Assembly: GCA_013076295.1 (NCBI GenBank)
Contig: RQOL01000855.1
Span: forward strand, 1,798,001-1,862,000
Length of the DNA stretch: 64,000 bases
Direction: 5' to 3'
From: Sanderia malayensis
Taxonomy: Eukaryota > Cnidaria > Scyphozoa > Semaeostomeae > Pelagiidae
Below are positions 50,201-61,843 of the stretch, one piece after another. Every line of letters starts with the position of its first letter. Position 1 is the stretch's first letter. Below the pieces are notes generated by a model. That model was not told where the DNA came from. It made no database searches and saw only the letters and a list, made by a program, of their open reading frames with translations. A program made the translations under genes and the position numbers.

Positions 50201-50440
50201 TGCAAAAGCATGAAACTTCGAGTAACAGAGAACTAAGTCTACTTTCTTGCTTCGATTCTATTCTATTATTGCTCTTTACTCCTGTACATCGAGCACTGTG
50301 ATGCCAGTTTAGGCAATAAGAATCTATAGATATAATAAGTAAATGCATACATATATATATAAATAGTGATCATATTTACCATTTCCATAAGCAAACCTTA
50401 AAATAGTCATAAACAGCAGGATAAGCCGGACTTCATTCAT
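47287..50440 (-). CDS. Secreted protein of unknown family (519 aa)
   Basis: Five exons: 50440-50380, 50008-49679, 49174-49010, 48594-48427 and 48122-47287, all phase 1 junctions, totalling 1560 nt (519 aa). Residues 1 to about 20 form a signal peptide (MNEVRLILLFMTILRFAYG). The rest of the N-terminal 250 residues is beta-rich with several Cys (KVQILSGSCAYRV, NTCLGKVTF). The last exon has a helical, charged C-terminus (ENKKEKDTLDIFFKRSERL, DQKRNIEKNK). I do not recognise the family. The alternating hydrophobic segments and one-exon-per-module phase 1 layout are reminiscent of the tandem proteins at 6.5-24.5 kb, but similarity by eye is weak. Introns carry a MITE, a GATA run and a 35-nt minisatellite. 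Confidence 0.72.
48208..48397. mobile_element. MITE, family 1 (copy with both ends)
   Basis: A 190-bp element with terminal inverted repeats tacagtcaa and ttgactgta, and internal 'ttcgaa'-rich blocks. It lies in intron 4 of the 519-aa protein gene. The ends fit a pogo/Tc1-mariner-type element inserted at TA. Confidence 0.82.
48818..48905. repeat. GATA/GATG microsatellite
   Basis: Imperfect run of tagatagatggatagatag units in intron 3 of the 519-aa protein gene. Confidence 0.9.
49353..49615. repeat. 35-nt minisatellite
   Basis: About seven copies of a 35-base unit of the form ggctctactttacgtagcag followed by gaaaaacgcaagcaa. It lies in intron 2 of the 519-aa protein gene. Confidence 0.9.
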
Positions 50441-51709
50441 TCAGACTAATAAAATGGTTCTAAAAATAATAAAATATTATGCATGTAAGAGATCAAACCT
50501 CAACGATACATTTAAACGTTTAATAATACAAACAGGATTAATTAATTGCCTAATTAATGCTGATATAAAGAAGTACAACTGTCTATTACTACGATCCAAC
50601 ATCTCCATGACAAAAATAAAGACTCAAACGAGGCTACTAAGTCAATTAAAAAAAACTTACCCTTATATCATGATCTGTGTTTAAATTCTGGTTTGATGTT
50701 GTTGGGATCGTTGAAGGCTCTCATTGAATAGAAATCAATTGGTTCGTTGTCAATAGTCCTTCGATAAAAACATTGCGATGCTTTCGTTTGTTCAATATAT
50801 TATTCCACAAACATTAAGGTGCAGCTTGCTTGGCACCATCCGATGCAGCTTATGCGATTACATCATTCCACGGTTGATTAACCTGACCGGTGACCCTGAT
50901 TCGGACGTATTGATCTCTCGCACAACTGGTGCCTTGCCTTGCCCGCTCCAGATTTGGCCAATTAACGTTTTCTTGAGCACGAATAGTCTCCGTGGACAGT
51001 GACATGCTTGCGTGTTCTGCACCCCATTTTTAACAATTATCCGCTTGTCGCTTCGTAATAATGTATTTTCAAAACAACATTCCTCCGATCCAACATCAGA
51101 ATCTTCCATACCTTGTGGAAGATTCAGGTGTTCAAGTGGAAGATTCTGGTGTTCAAGTGGAAGATTCCGGTGTTCAATCTGATGTTGAAATGGCGGAGAA
51201 ATCTTCTCACTTTCACATCTTCCACGGAGAAATCTTCCAAACTTTGTGCTTTATCTTGTCACTATATTCCGTGGATATTCTATTTCTATTATTATAGCCT
51301 GAAAGATCCAATGTGTTTCCATCTCTTGCAGAATTACTCCCCTCTTGTTCTTATGCCGCGCTGCTGACAAACATGAATACCTAGCCTTCTTTTCTGAAAC
51401 AACTAAAATAACCTCAAATAAAGCATTATCAAATATTATCATTTACAATTACAAGAAATTAATACCATGGGAATTTACAACACAAATTACTTTAGCACTT
51501 CTGTGATATCGAAGAATACAAGATTCATTAACAAAGAAATATAATATTATCTTATCCCTCTGAATTGAGAAAGGTCAGTAAGTATTGCGCTGGAATATAT
51601 GCTTCCAAAATATAATCAGTGCAATGATGCTACAATACTCGTACGACAAGTCCAAAAATCAGTATTGAAATAGGGGTGATTATCTTGGAGGTTATCTAAG
51701 ATACGATGC
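50441..51709. other. Spacer between the 519-aa gene and the TBC1D9-like gene
   Basis: No supported gene. At about 51115-51180 there are three and a half copies of a 21-nt unit (gtggaagattcaggtgttcaa). Inverted 'cttcca' blocks follow, so the open frames there are repeat-derived. Confidence 0.5.
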
Positions 51710-54700
51710 TTAAGAAGCAATTTCATCAAGAAGCCTGTTACCAGGGGATCTTGAACACGACTGAAGTCCTTCATTCTTTGCTTTCTGCAATACATCAGCA
51801 AGATCATGCGTGCCTTCGAAGAATTCAACTAGGCTAGGCTCCGATAAAACGCAGGCAATGAACTGTCTATACCTAATGCGCCATTTATCGCACATAGCTG
51901 TACTCTCGATAGAAGCACTTGACATTGGACGGGGCATTTTCAGATTTTTCGGACGCACACTGCTAACACCACTGCTATTACTAACAATATCCAGCGATGT
52001 CAACTCGATGTTTTTATCAAACATTTCTTCTCTTCCAAAGCTAGTTGCAAGTTCCTTATAACTCGATCCGCACAATCTCACATCGTCCATAGCCTCTTTT
52101 TGAAGACTATCACTGACGTAGAAGTAATCATCACTCGGAATGCTTTCAGGCTTGCATGGAGACGAGGTTGCACTGCGTTGTGCATCAGCTAATGCGTCAG
52201 TTAAAGAAATACCCTTGACAGCCACATTCAAACCAATATCTTCAACCGGATTAGTTGGATTAGTCGGATTGGTCGGATTAGCAAGATTAGTATCCTGAGA
52301 TTGATCGGGATTAAGATCCTCTTTCGAGCCAGTTTCATCGATTAAACCAAGACCAGAAACCTCATCATCGTTATCTTCATTTGTCTCCAACTGGAACATT
52401 TTAATTGGTGAACCAGTGTCAGCTGTCTGTTGGTCCTCGTTGCATTCTTGTGATACGGCATCACCAATTTGAAGAAGAATTGTTCCAGCTCTTGCGACAG
52501 CCTGGTACAACTCCTGTTCCTTGTCTCTCGTTTCACGGAATAAAGAATACATACTCTTCCATAGATTGATGAAGTCCCTCTGAAATACCATTCAAATTCT
52601 CTCTCACAATTATACAATGCCGTACGCTCTCAAAGCCAACAACAATACACTACAAACAATAGCCCCCGCCCCCCTTTGAAACGAGATTTTGTATTAAGCC
52701 ACCTCTCTATTAAATCCTCCCCCATAAAATTGTGATTCATCACACCATAGAAGCTCGAAAGAAGTATTTTGCAGCTATTTTGCACTCTGAAGTTTACATA
52801 AGAATTTTATAAAGCAACCCTCTTTATTAAGCCGCCTCTCCAATACGCGCCCTTCTGGAGCATCGAAATTTAAACAAGCCCTCCCAGGGGAGCTCAATAG
52901 CTTTCACGGTATATTCTATTGCCTGCTTCAAGTGTGAAGCTCCCTCTTTCTGACCCCCTCTCTGTCTGTGATTGCGAGCCACTCTTCATTCAGAGAAGAA
53001 TATATAAACAACCAATCAAAACATACCTGCATCATATCTGGCAATTTGTCACCCCTTTCGCGATCTTTATCTTGAACGACTGATGCTACGAAGTCTTTGA
53101 CAAGTTTCTTTGCTGACCTCGGAGACTTGGATAGGATATACTCAGAAGTATTGGGACTCAGTGGCCTGGCATCAAGACTAATCGGACTGCTAGCGCTCTG
53201 CACTGGGCTACTAGCATTATCAGGCACCTCCATTGCATTGTGCTCATCGGATTCAGCAACAGAAGTGGCAACATTACTAGCATCGTCTTCCCTCCCAGAG
53301 CCGCATACCTCGGCATCATCCGTGTTTGTATCCAAGCCTTGTTCTGTTGCAACTAATCCTGTTGATAGCTGCGGTGGTGAGTTGGGAGTCATGACGATTT
53401 CACCTTCGTTTTCAAGCTCCCCTTTAACGCCCATGCTAGTTGGCACAATGACGACCGTACTTTCGTTAGCAAATTCGTCATCGTCACTTTTCTCCGTGGC
53501 TTCGGCAGCACTTTCGACCAGATCAAACGAATTCTTTCTGCCTTCTGATTCAAATGAAGGGTCTTTAGACGGCAAATGCATTCGATACAGTAGTTTCATG
53601 CGTTCGTAAAATTCACCTCGACATACCAGGCCACAAAGCTGGGAGAATTCTTTGAAGTCGATCAGACCATCTTCATCTTGGTCAATAACCTGAGGAATAA
53701 AAGTTTTTAAAATAGCATCACCTTTATCAGTTACGGATGTAGTCTTCTAGAAGGAACCATACCAAAAATCACAGCAGAAAAACAGCTTTAAAGACATGGA
53801 TAGATTAATTCAAAATACAACGCAGGCATTTGAACAAAATAGAGGCCTAACCACGCATTTAGAAAAAGACAATATAAAGAAAGAAAAGTCTGGAAGAAGA
53901 AGCATCTAAAAGAAAAAGGTCTGGAAGAAGCAACTCTTAAAAGAAGAAAGTCTGGAAGAAGAAACTTTCAAAAGAAAAAAGTCTGTGGAAGAAGAAACTC
54001 TTAAAAGAAGAAAGTCTGGAAGAAGCAACTCTTAAAAGAAGAAAGCCTGGAAGAAGAAACTCTTAAAAGAAGAAAGTCTGGAAGAAGCAACTCTTAAAAG
54101 AAGAAGTCTGGAAGAAGAAACTTTCGAAAGAAGAAAGTCTGGTAGAAGAAACTCTTAAAAGAAGAAAGTTTAGAAGAATGAAGAACATAAAATACCAACC
54201 TTGAAGCACCTGGCTGCAAGTTCAGCTCCAAGGTCTCCTCTACCCCAGGGTAATAATTTGATAAATAGTGAATCGAATCTCTCATTATCAATCCAGAAAT
54301 TCTCGTGTGGGTCTTTCCAGGATTGTTCGCTTTTGAAGTCACTGCCTTTGCCTAATGAGCCTCCCCAATATTTACTTTGCAAATGACCAGCCTGGGGGTA
54401 TAAATATTTAAATCAAAACAAAGCATACAGATGCAACAATAACTTAACAATTTTGTATCTCAATGGCCTGGTATGCAACCAGCTAAATTTGTGATACATC
54501 TCACGTGGGATTAATCTAGTCGTTTAACATCTGTGAGCATATCTAGCCCATTAATAGCTGTAATCATATCTAGCCCATTAACATCTGTGATCACATCTAG
54601 CCAATTAACATCTGTGATCATATCTAGCCCATTAACATCTGTGATCATATCTAGCCCATTAACATCTGTGATCATATCTACCCCATTAACATCTATGATC

Positions 54701-57700
54701 ATACCTAGCCCATTAAAATCTGTGATCATGTCTAGCCCATTAACATCTGTGATTATATCTAGCCCATTAACACATGTGATTATATCTAGCCCATTTATTA
54801 TACCTTGAACAGCACAAACAAATCCTCCAGCTCCGCTGATGTCAAACACGAATCGGGACCCAAACTTCGCACCACACTTCGCTTGATATTATCCTCCAAG
54901 TACTGGGAAAAAGAAATGAGCAGTTATACCCTCAACCGACTTCGCAGGCAGCGTTGTTAAAGGCTACATACTATATGCACGGGTAAGCAAAATGTAATGA
55001 TCGTCCATGACATGCATGCAAACACAAACCTGGACCACTTTAAGTCTCTGTGAGTTCCGAAGTTTCTCTATTGTCTCAGCTGTGATGAAGCCAAATTTCT
55101 GATATGATATCAGAATCAAATCTGCCACATCGATAGACGAAATCGCCTGAAATCATAAGTTTATGGTCAACTAAAGAACCATATTCTCTTCAGGAATACA
55201 AGCTCGATAACCATAGCTAACTGCAGAGCTATAAATCACACAGCTACACACAGAAGCAGACCTCGATTTTCTTCTGCTAAACATTGCATACCTAAAATCA
55301 ATACAGGGTATACTAGATATAAACAAAATTCAAGTGCTGCTCGGGTGTATGTTGCAAATATGTTTGATGGTGTTTGAGACGAAGAATAAGTAATAGCTAT
55401 GTTTGACTTCAAATGAATCAGATTGCTTGGCATTTATGGGAGTGTCATGGGGAACTGTGTTGCTCTTTGGCATGACTCACAAGATAGATAATGATACAAA
55501 CACGCATGCGTATTGATTCATGCCCACAATTAGAAAGCCTGTGGACACAATTCCAGCCGGTAATTTTGGCGTACATATATATATTGGTGGCGAGTCACCA
55601 AGCAGATGTCACTGGATATATATGAACAGATCGGCACTGTTGGCCTCGTCACCCCGGTGTACCAGCAGAGTTAGTAGTTGAGTACGATCGGTTGATGGTT
55701 TTTCGGCGTTTCTGCCGAAAAAACTGTCCTGAACGGAAAGACGAAAAGTCCCGGTCCGCCGGGGATCTACTTCCTCTTGTAGATCCTCGGCGTACCGGCC
55801 CTCATTTAATTTCCACTCATTTTCAACTCTTCAAGTGGAGCTCAGTGGACTCGATCCGCGACTCCACGAGTGGCAAGCACAAGTGCCAACCACTACGCCA
55901 CCAGAGTTGAACTAACAAGAGAGTAAATACTTCAGCTTCAATTCTGGATTTTTACAGGGATTGATGAAGCACCCAGTAGCAAACCTGATAAAAAACTTGA
56001 AACTAACTATTGCACCCCTCAGTCGCATAAATATAAAGTTATTAAGCAAAACTCACATTTTTAGTATCTGGCTTCGCAGCCTGGGTGGTTGCAAGTAGAA
56101 ATGGTGGTGCATCACGACTTGATATCCTATCGAGATATTCAGTGAGAATCTGCATTGCTTCGCCATCGTCTGCACAGCGCAATAGCTTTGCCTTGTTAAT
56201 CTCTAAGCACGCCAGGGCAATTTGGAACAAGACCTTTGCACCATCGTAAAAGAAACAATCCATTATACTGATAGCACTGCCAACAGGCATGACACTGAAA
56301 GAGATATGAAAATTAATTGATAAGAGATAGGAGAAAGTGGTACAACTGTATTAGATATTGCAAATCCTCGAATAAGCCTCCCCCCTAGTATCAAGCCCCA
56401 TTCTCATAATCATTGGCAAGGATATTGACCCCTGACAAGTATCTAGATGTTGAAGTTGTGTGGTGTGCACGTGTTGGAAATAGCAACAAGTTCAAACCAA
56501 TACAGTAAGGAATCGATTAAGCGGCACAAATCAAACTTACCTGATGAATATTGTGAGGAACCAAGATAAAGATATCAAACTCAGGACGCCAAGTTTTTCG
56601 AGGTGAGAGTGAAGATCTGCCATGTGCTCCTGGGTGAGCCTCTCAAAAACACCTGAAACACAATGAGAAGTGTTAATGATGAAAGCAGATCTGAATGCTG
56701 AAAAAGAAACGCGTCATGTCTACTCGGCTAAAAGGCACGCGGTGTCTACTCGGTTAAAAGGCACGCGGTGTCTACTCGGCTAAAAGACACGCGGTGTCTA
56801 CTCGGCCAAAAGGCACGCGGTATCCACCCAACAAAGCAGCAATGCCTCACGAATCTGGGTATGCTACAGCGGATCATCAATTCACTCTACCTTGGTCTAC
56901 AAGTGCACCGACCACTTTTGTGTTGTAATAATCAGGCAACATTCTTTCGCATATGGCTGTCAGCAGCCAGAAAGCCTCTTCTTCAGTACAATACAGAAGC
57001 AGAACCGAGGCTACGATGTTCATAGCTTGACAATAGCCTAAAAAATGACACAGTTCAATGTTAAGAGCTGTACAGAACCTCGAGGTCTCAAGCCATTAAA
57101 GTGGTTGACTAACTGAGGCAAGCAAGGTTGAATTAATAAAGTTTCACCTATAGTAGGATTTCTCCATGCATACGCTGTCAATACTCGTCTTAATGCAGTT
57201 ATTCCCAACTCAGATTGAAATGCCGGATGTCCTGGAAGTGATCTGGAGATAAAAAAAGACATAATTATGCGTAATGTATGCGTAATATAAGTCAGGCTCA
57301 ATCCTTCTCAACAATAGCTAAAGCCTCATTCCAGCATATATTAAAGATATACCTGTGCAAATCTCTTTCTATTTCCTCCTGTGTCATTGACATTTTACCA
57401 ACGCTCTCTTCAACCATTTTCTTATAATATCCAGCATGCACTGCAATCTAGCAAAGAAATTATCCAATTTAGAGCCCTAAGGCATGGCTTAAGGCAATCG
57501 CTACCTTGAAACCATCTCTTACAATGCTTGGAAGGCAACTAAGAACGGCTTAATCTCTAAAAGAACATTCATAATGTTGAGGTAGGTTAGACGAGTGAGG
57601 AGAAGGGTTCCGCAGCTAAATAATTTTAGTTTAATTTACCTCGTTGATAGCCCCGGAGAAAAGAATCCAACTTTCCCCTCTGAATTTATCTGGCACACCC

Positions 57701-60700
57701 TTTAGGATCAGCTCGTGCATCTTCGATGTTCTGTACATGCACATGCCTCTGTCAGACAACAAACGCAAACCAATGTACAACAGCAACTCAAAGCACGATG
57801 CCAAAGCATGTTCTTATAAGTTGTGACGTCACACCGTTGTCACGACTTATTGGGGCCATTAATCGAAGCAACATACCTTCCATATTCCGCAAAGTGCAGA
57901 TTCCAAATATGTTCTTTGACAGATTCTTTTGGTGAGATATCTTTTCCTGAATGCGAATCGAAAACTTTTTTCAAAGCAGGTTGAAATGGAATCCTGCTAT
58001 CCTTTCCGGCAGCAAAATTCTCCAAGTATTCGGGGATCATTCTGGCAAAACAAAAAACAGCATTGATAGAAGAAGATGGATCATTAAGAGAAGAGAAAAA
58101 GATCAAGCATCAAGAGAAGAGAAGAAGATCAAGCAATAAAGTCTTAAAATATCTGAACAAAAAACTATAAATAGTTCATGTCATAGATTAAAAAAGACTT
58201 ACTTCACTGGAGGTGTCTTGGCTAAGAAATCAGAAATTTTTTCCATCAAAAAGCCACGATTCTTTAAAGACGCCAGAAGTATGTTGGCCTGCGAAAGAAG
58301 AAATCATAATACAAGCATAAAACGTATTGAACAAACATGTATACAATCGTCTCTGTCAGTAAGAAACCTTCATACGGCATGAAGCGCGTGTCTACCTTTG
58401 ATTTAATTGTTATGTGCACAGCATTAGGAAAAAGCGATGATGAATCCATTTTTTCAACTACAGATATTTCTCTCATGGGGATTATAACGATACAGAGATC
58501 CTTCACCTAGGCGAGAAAAATCAAAAACTTCAATGTAAACTGGCCACTCCCAAAAAAAGGCAATCAATCAGCACTTGTAACACAACAGAGTATAAATGTG
58601 TCAGTACCCTGCTTTCGAAGCAAAGGTAATTCGGTGAAACAAACAAGATGCCCCAAATATGAGCCTTGGCAAACGGGCTCCATATCGTACACTCCTGTGT
58701 CCCATCCAACTTCTCGTCTCTAGGAAGTCTAAAAAGATTCCTGAAAGATATAAAAAGTAAAGTTTCCGTGTAAACATTTGTCCTTCATCATGAATCGGAC
58801 ATAAGGTATCTTAAGCAGCAATTTGGCAGTTTGAATACACTTCGTTTACGAACCTGTACATTTCACTTTTTGCTCTTGCTTCCAAATCTCGTTTAAGAGT
58901 GGAATCGATCTTCTTAGTCACTTTCTTTCCTCGTTTTATCCTAGATAACAAGACAAAGCATAACACTGCATCAGTAGCGACAATACCTAGCACTGCAGTG
59001 CTGTGGCATAGGCATAACACTACATTAGTAGCGACAATACCAAGCAATGCAGTACCGCATTGCTACGGTACTAATATCAGAAATCAACAATGGTATTGAT
59101 AGCATAGTAAATAATTAGTACGTGATGATAAAAGTCAGTTTTTTACCTCTGCGGAGTAGGTAGAGACTTGTCTTGTTCAAATGATTCTTCTGACAGCAAT
59201 CTACAACCAATACTCTATCATTATACATTGTTTATGATAAGAGCTGGCGCAAGCATGATCTATTTCAAGATTGTTGCATCCAGACATTTAAATAATTGTT
59301 TCAATACCTTCGCATTCCAATGTTTGCTAGCTGTTCCATCAATTTAAACGTCTCAGAGACATGTAACAGCAGTGAGAAGTTGTACTGCAAAAAACGGACG
59401 ATCAAATACGTGTTTTATTTGCATTTTGTTATACAGAAAACTTTGCTATGCAAGAAAAGTATTTTACAATGCCTTTTAATAACGAGAACATCAGAGACTT
59501 ATACAAATATGTTTGCAAGCATGAAGCAGATAATATACCTCTCCATCTCGTGTTATAACTTTTATGGCATCTGGCAATACCACGCTGTTTGTTTTTTCCA
59601 ACGACTACAAAATAAACAAATCAACACAAACCATAATCATAAAATCGATCAATTGTCTCTCCCTCCCTCCTTTTATATCTTTACCTCTCTCTTTCCATCA
59701 CTGACAAGTGCTTTGAGAAAGCGTAAGGCACTGACTTACCAAAATGTCTGTCCATCTGATAACAAGTTTTGTTTCTTTTCCAAGAAAATACGAATAAAAA
59801 CAGAGATGATTTACAGACAGGTACATCCATCCTTGTCTGGGTAGTTTGCCCTTCCAATAACTACACGAATAATCTGTGAATAAAGATGAGATTTCTAAAT
59901 CAATTGATTAAAACCTAGGGAGTTGTTATGTGATTTATGAGTAAACAAATAACTCGTTTAATTGGATGAAATATCGACATACAGTTGACAAGTTTCTCTT
60001 CTTCGGGCATGGCGAAAAGACGTTTGAATCGAGCGCATGCGGCATGGAACCTTGAGCTCTCTGTATCAGCTGCTGGTATGAAAATAAAGTAAATAACAGC
60101 TCACAATATTTCACAATTTTCTGAATGCTGAAGTTGCAAATGAATGTACCTGGAGAAGATCCTGGCGATACAAGTTGTGTCGCCAAAAGACTCTCGACTT
60201 TTGCTTTGACGAATTCCTTTGCATCTTCGCTTGAATCAAAATGTTCTGCAAGATGAAAAATACAATGTTCACTCCAACGAATAAAGGAATCGTAAATATT
60301 GTAATTATAAAATGGTGTTGCAAAGGAGCTTTTACCTAGCGTGTTTAACAGGTATCTCTGAAGCCAATTCCAATCATCTTCAATGACTTTTCTTGAGCTT
60401 GAGGTGGCAATGACTGAAATAAAGCCCATATGATAATAATACTTGGCTCTTCCAGCATCTTAGGTAACTTTCAAAAGTAATTACATTTGACATCTGTCAT
60501 CTCAAAGTCTCATCCAAGGAAGCAAATGTTCAAAATAACCAATGTCACAACTATACCATACCAAAACGTGGCAATTTAGGAAATTGCTTGAGATGGTGGG
60601 CAGTCATACTAGCAGAGCTCAACTGTAGATATATCACTTTTAACATGAAGTAGTTAGCTATGTGGATGACTCTCTACTTACCATAGCAAACATCTGAGTC

Positions 60701-61317
60701 TGCACTTTGCAGCAGAATTCTGAATGGAGGGGGCTATGGACATAACAACACAAAACTATGTAATAATCATGCTGTAATGCAGCCAAAAAAGTTCTTCAAA
60801 CAAACATGTGCATATCACATAACAAATAGATATTGGTCAATGAATGGCCTTATAAATCAATAGTTATTCAAAGTATTATATGGCATTTACCTTGTTATCG
60901 AAAACATTGTCAAGTGTTCCAATCAAAACAGATGCAAACCCAGTACTTCCATGGCCCTTTCGTTTTTGCAAACAGAAAAAAAGATTCGCTCTCTCTGTTT
61001 CCCTGCAGAACCAACGATGTAATAGTACCTAATACTGTGTTCCAATACGTAGCGTGTAGAGCAAGACTGCAAGAGCCTGCTCTCTTGAACATGCGCTATT
61101 AAACTACAGTAATGCTTTGATTAAGTGTCCCCCTCAAGGGGCAAGAAATCAATTAAATGCCCGGGCGTTAAATAGAAGCATTGACATACGTGGGCACATA
61201 CTGGGCCTACGTTACATTTGACAACTTTACTACAAGGAAGTAAACAAAATAATCAACTAAAAAATAGACATACCAAAATGCGTTTGCAAGAAGGACTTCT
61301 TCAGGCTTCACCCACAT
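51710..61317 (-). CDS. TBC1D9: TBC1D8/TBC1D9-type Rab GTPase-activating protein
   Basis: Complete gene with more than 20 exons, from [15 protein letters not shown] (61317-61274) to the stop at 51710-51712. Landmark exons: 61002-60891 and 60733-60682 (first GRAM), 60413-60336, 60245-60150, 60072 or 60069 to 59983 ([11 protein letters not shown]), 59873-59740 ([19 protein letters not shown]), 59604-59539, 59384-59308, 59200-59147, 58940-58854, 58740-58608 ([14 protein letters not shown], second GRAM), 58506-58396, 58288-58203, 58041-57877. The TBC domain spans 57730-57640, 57440-57353, 57242-57148, 57037-56891, 56652-56541 and 56294-56057. Both GAP fingers are intact: IERDLHR (IxxDxxR) and GYCQAMN (YxQ). 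Then 55146-55030, 54902-54804, 54391-54199, 53689-53028 (EF-hand [12 protein letters not shown]) and 52578-51710. The product should stimulate GTP hydrolysis on Rab proteins, with EF-hand calcium input. Some boundaries may be off by a few bases. Confidence 0.9.
52645..52915. repeat. Degenerate inverted-repeat element in TBC1D9-like intron
   Basis: Blocks such as 'attaagccacctctctatta' and 'attaagccgcctctccaata' recur, and the end 'acggtata' resembles family 3 MITE ends. It is probably an old copy or compound of such elements. Confidence 0.45.
53880..54180. repeat. Purine-rich minisatellite (about 30 nt)
   Basis: About ten imperfect copies of a unit like gaagaaactcttaaaagaag followed by aaagtctg. 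It is almost pure purine on the + strand, hence polypyrimidine in the transcript. It ends about 20 bases from the 5' splice site of the exon at 54391-54199. Confidence 0.9.
54520..54797. repeat. 27-nt minisatellite
   Basis: About ten copies of a 27-base unit (tctagcccattaacatctgt plus gatcata). It abuts the donor of the exon at 54902-54804 of the TBC1D9-like gene. Long frames on both strands across it are repeat artefacts, because 27 is divisible by three. Confidence 0.92.
55600..55915 (-). mobile_element. tRNA-derived SINE
   Basis: On the - strand the element starts with a tRNA-like head. It has an A box (tggcgtagtgg, complement of about 55890-55901) and a B box (gatcgagtcc, complement of 55847-55856) at tRNA spacing. 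A non-tRNA body of about 200 bases with GC-rich hairpins follows. It lies in an intron of the TBC1D9-like gene. Ends are approximate. Confidence 0.65.
56708..56825. repeat. 26-nt minisatellite
   Basis: About four and a half copies of a unit of the form cacgcggtgtctactcggct plus aaaagg, in an intron within the TBC-domain region of the TBC1D9-like gene. Confidence 0.88.
58958..59060. repeat. Imperfect duplication in TBC1D9-like intron
   Basis: Two copies of a roughly 60-base unit beginning gcataacactgcatcagtag and containing 'gcgacaatacctagcactgc', followed by a partial inverted copy. Confidence 0.65.
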
Positions 61318-61843
61318 GATTTTCAGTGTTTACTAACTCATATTATCACATATATTTCCATGAAAATTTGCCAAACACGAGGTAAAAAGCAAGACAAAAA
61401 AATTTCTCACGGAAAAAGACACTGTGCAGCAACAGCAACTCAGTCACTTGCAACGCAACATTTCCTCCTCCGCAGCAAGGCACAAAAACATGGAGATTGA
61501 AGAAAATAAAAAATAATATTTCTAATTTCCACACTCAGTTCTCTGCTTTGCATCAGGCAAAAAAGTTCACGCTGTTTATCCAACAAAGTTCATCATTTTC
61601 AATATGATCCCCCTATTATATACACATTTTAAACAATGTTATTATATCAAAAATACAGCGTAAGGCTCATAAAAAACATTTACAAACACCAATAAAAAAT
61701 TACAAAAAATCTTTCACTATGCATATGAACCAGCATTTTTATTATTGTTTCTAAGCCTTGTAATCAAAATGTAATCTTATAAAAATATATTACACACCAC
61801 AAACATAATATAAAAAGCGTTTTGTACAAATAGGAACTACGCA
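61318..61843. other. Spacer between TBC1D9-like and MAP3K19-like genes
   Basis: No coding region supported. It holds the 5' region of the TBC1D9-like gene and the 3' UTR of the kinase gene, both on the - strand. Confidence 0.5.

Noticed and set aside
53097..53609. 170-aa Ser-rich + strand frame
   Set aside because: It is antisense to the large EF-hand exon of the TBC1D9-like gene, whose frame matches the family.
54511..54849. Frames of about 90-112 residues on both strands
   Set aside because: They come from a 27-nt minisatellite whose period is a multiple of three. Only the exon at 54902-54804 is real.
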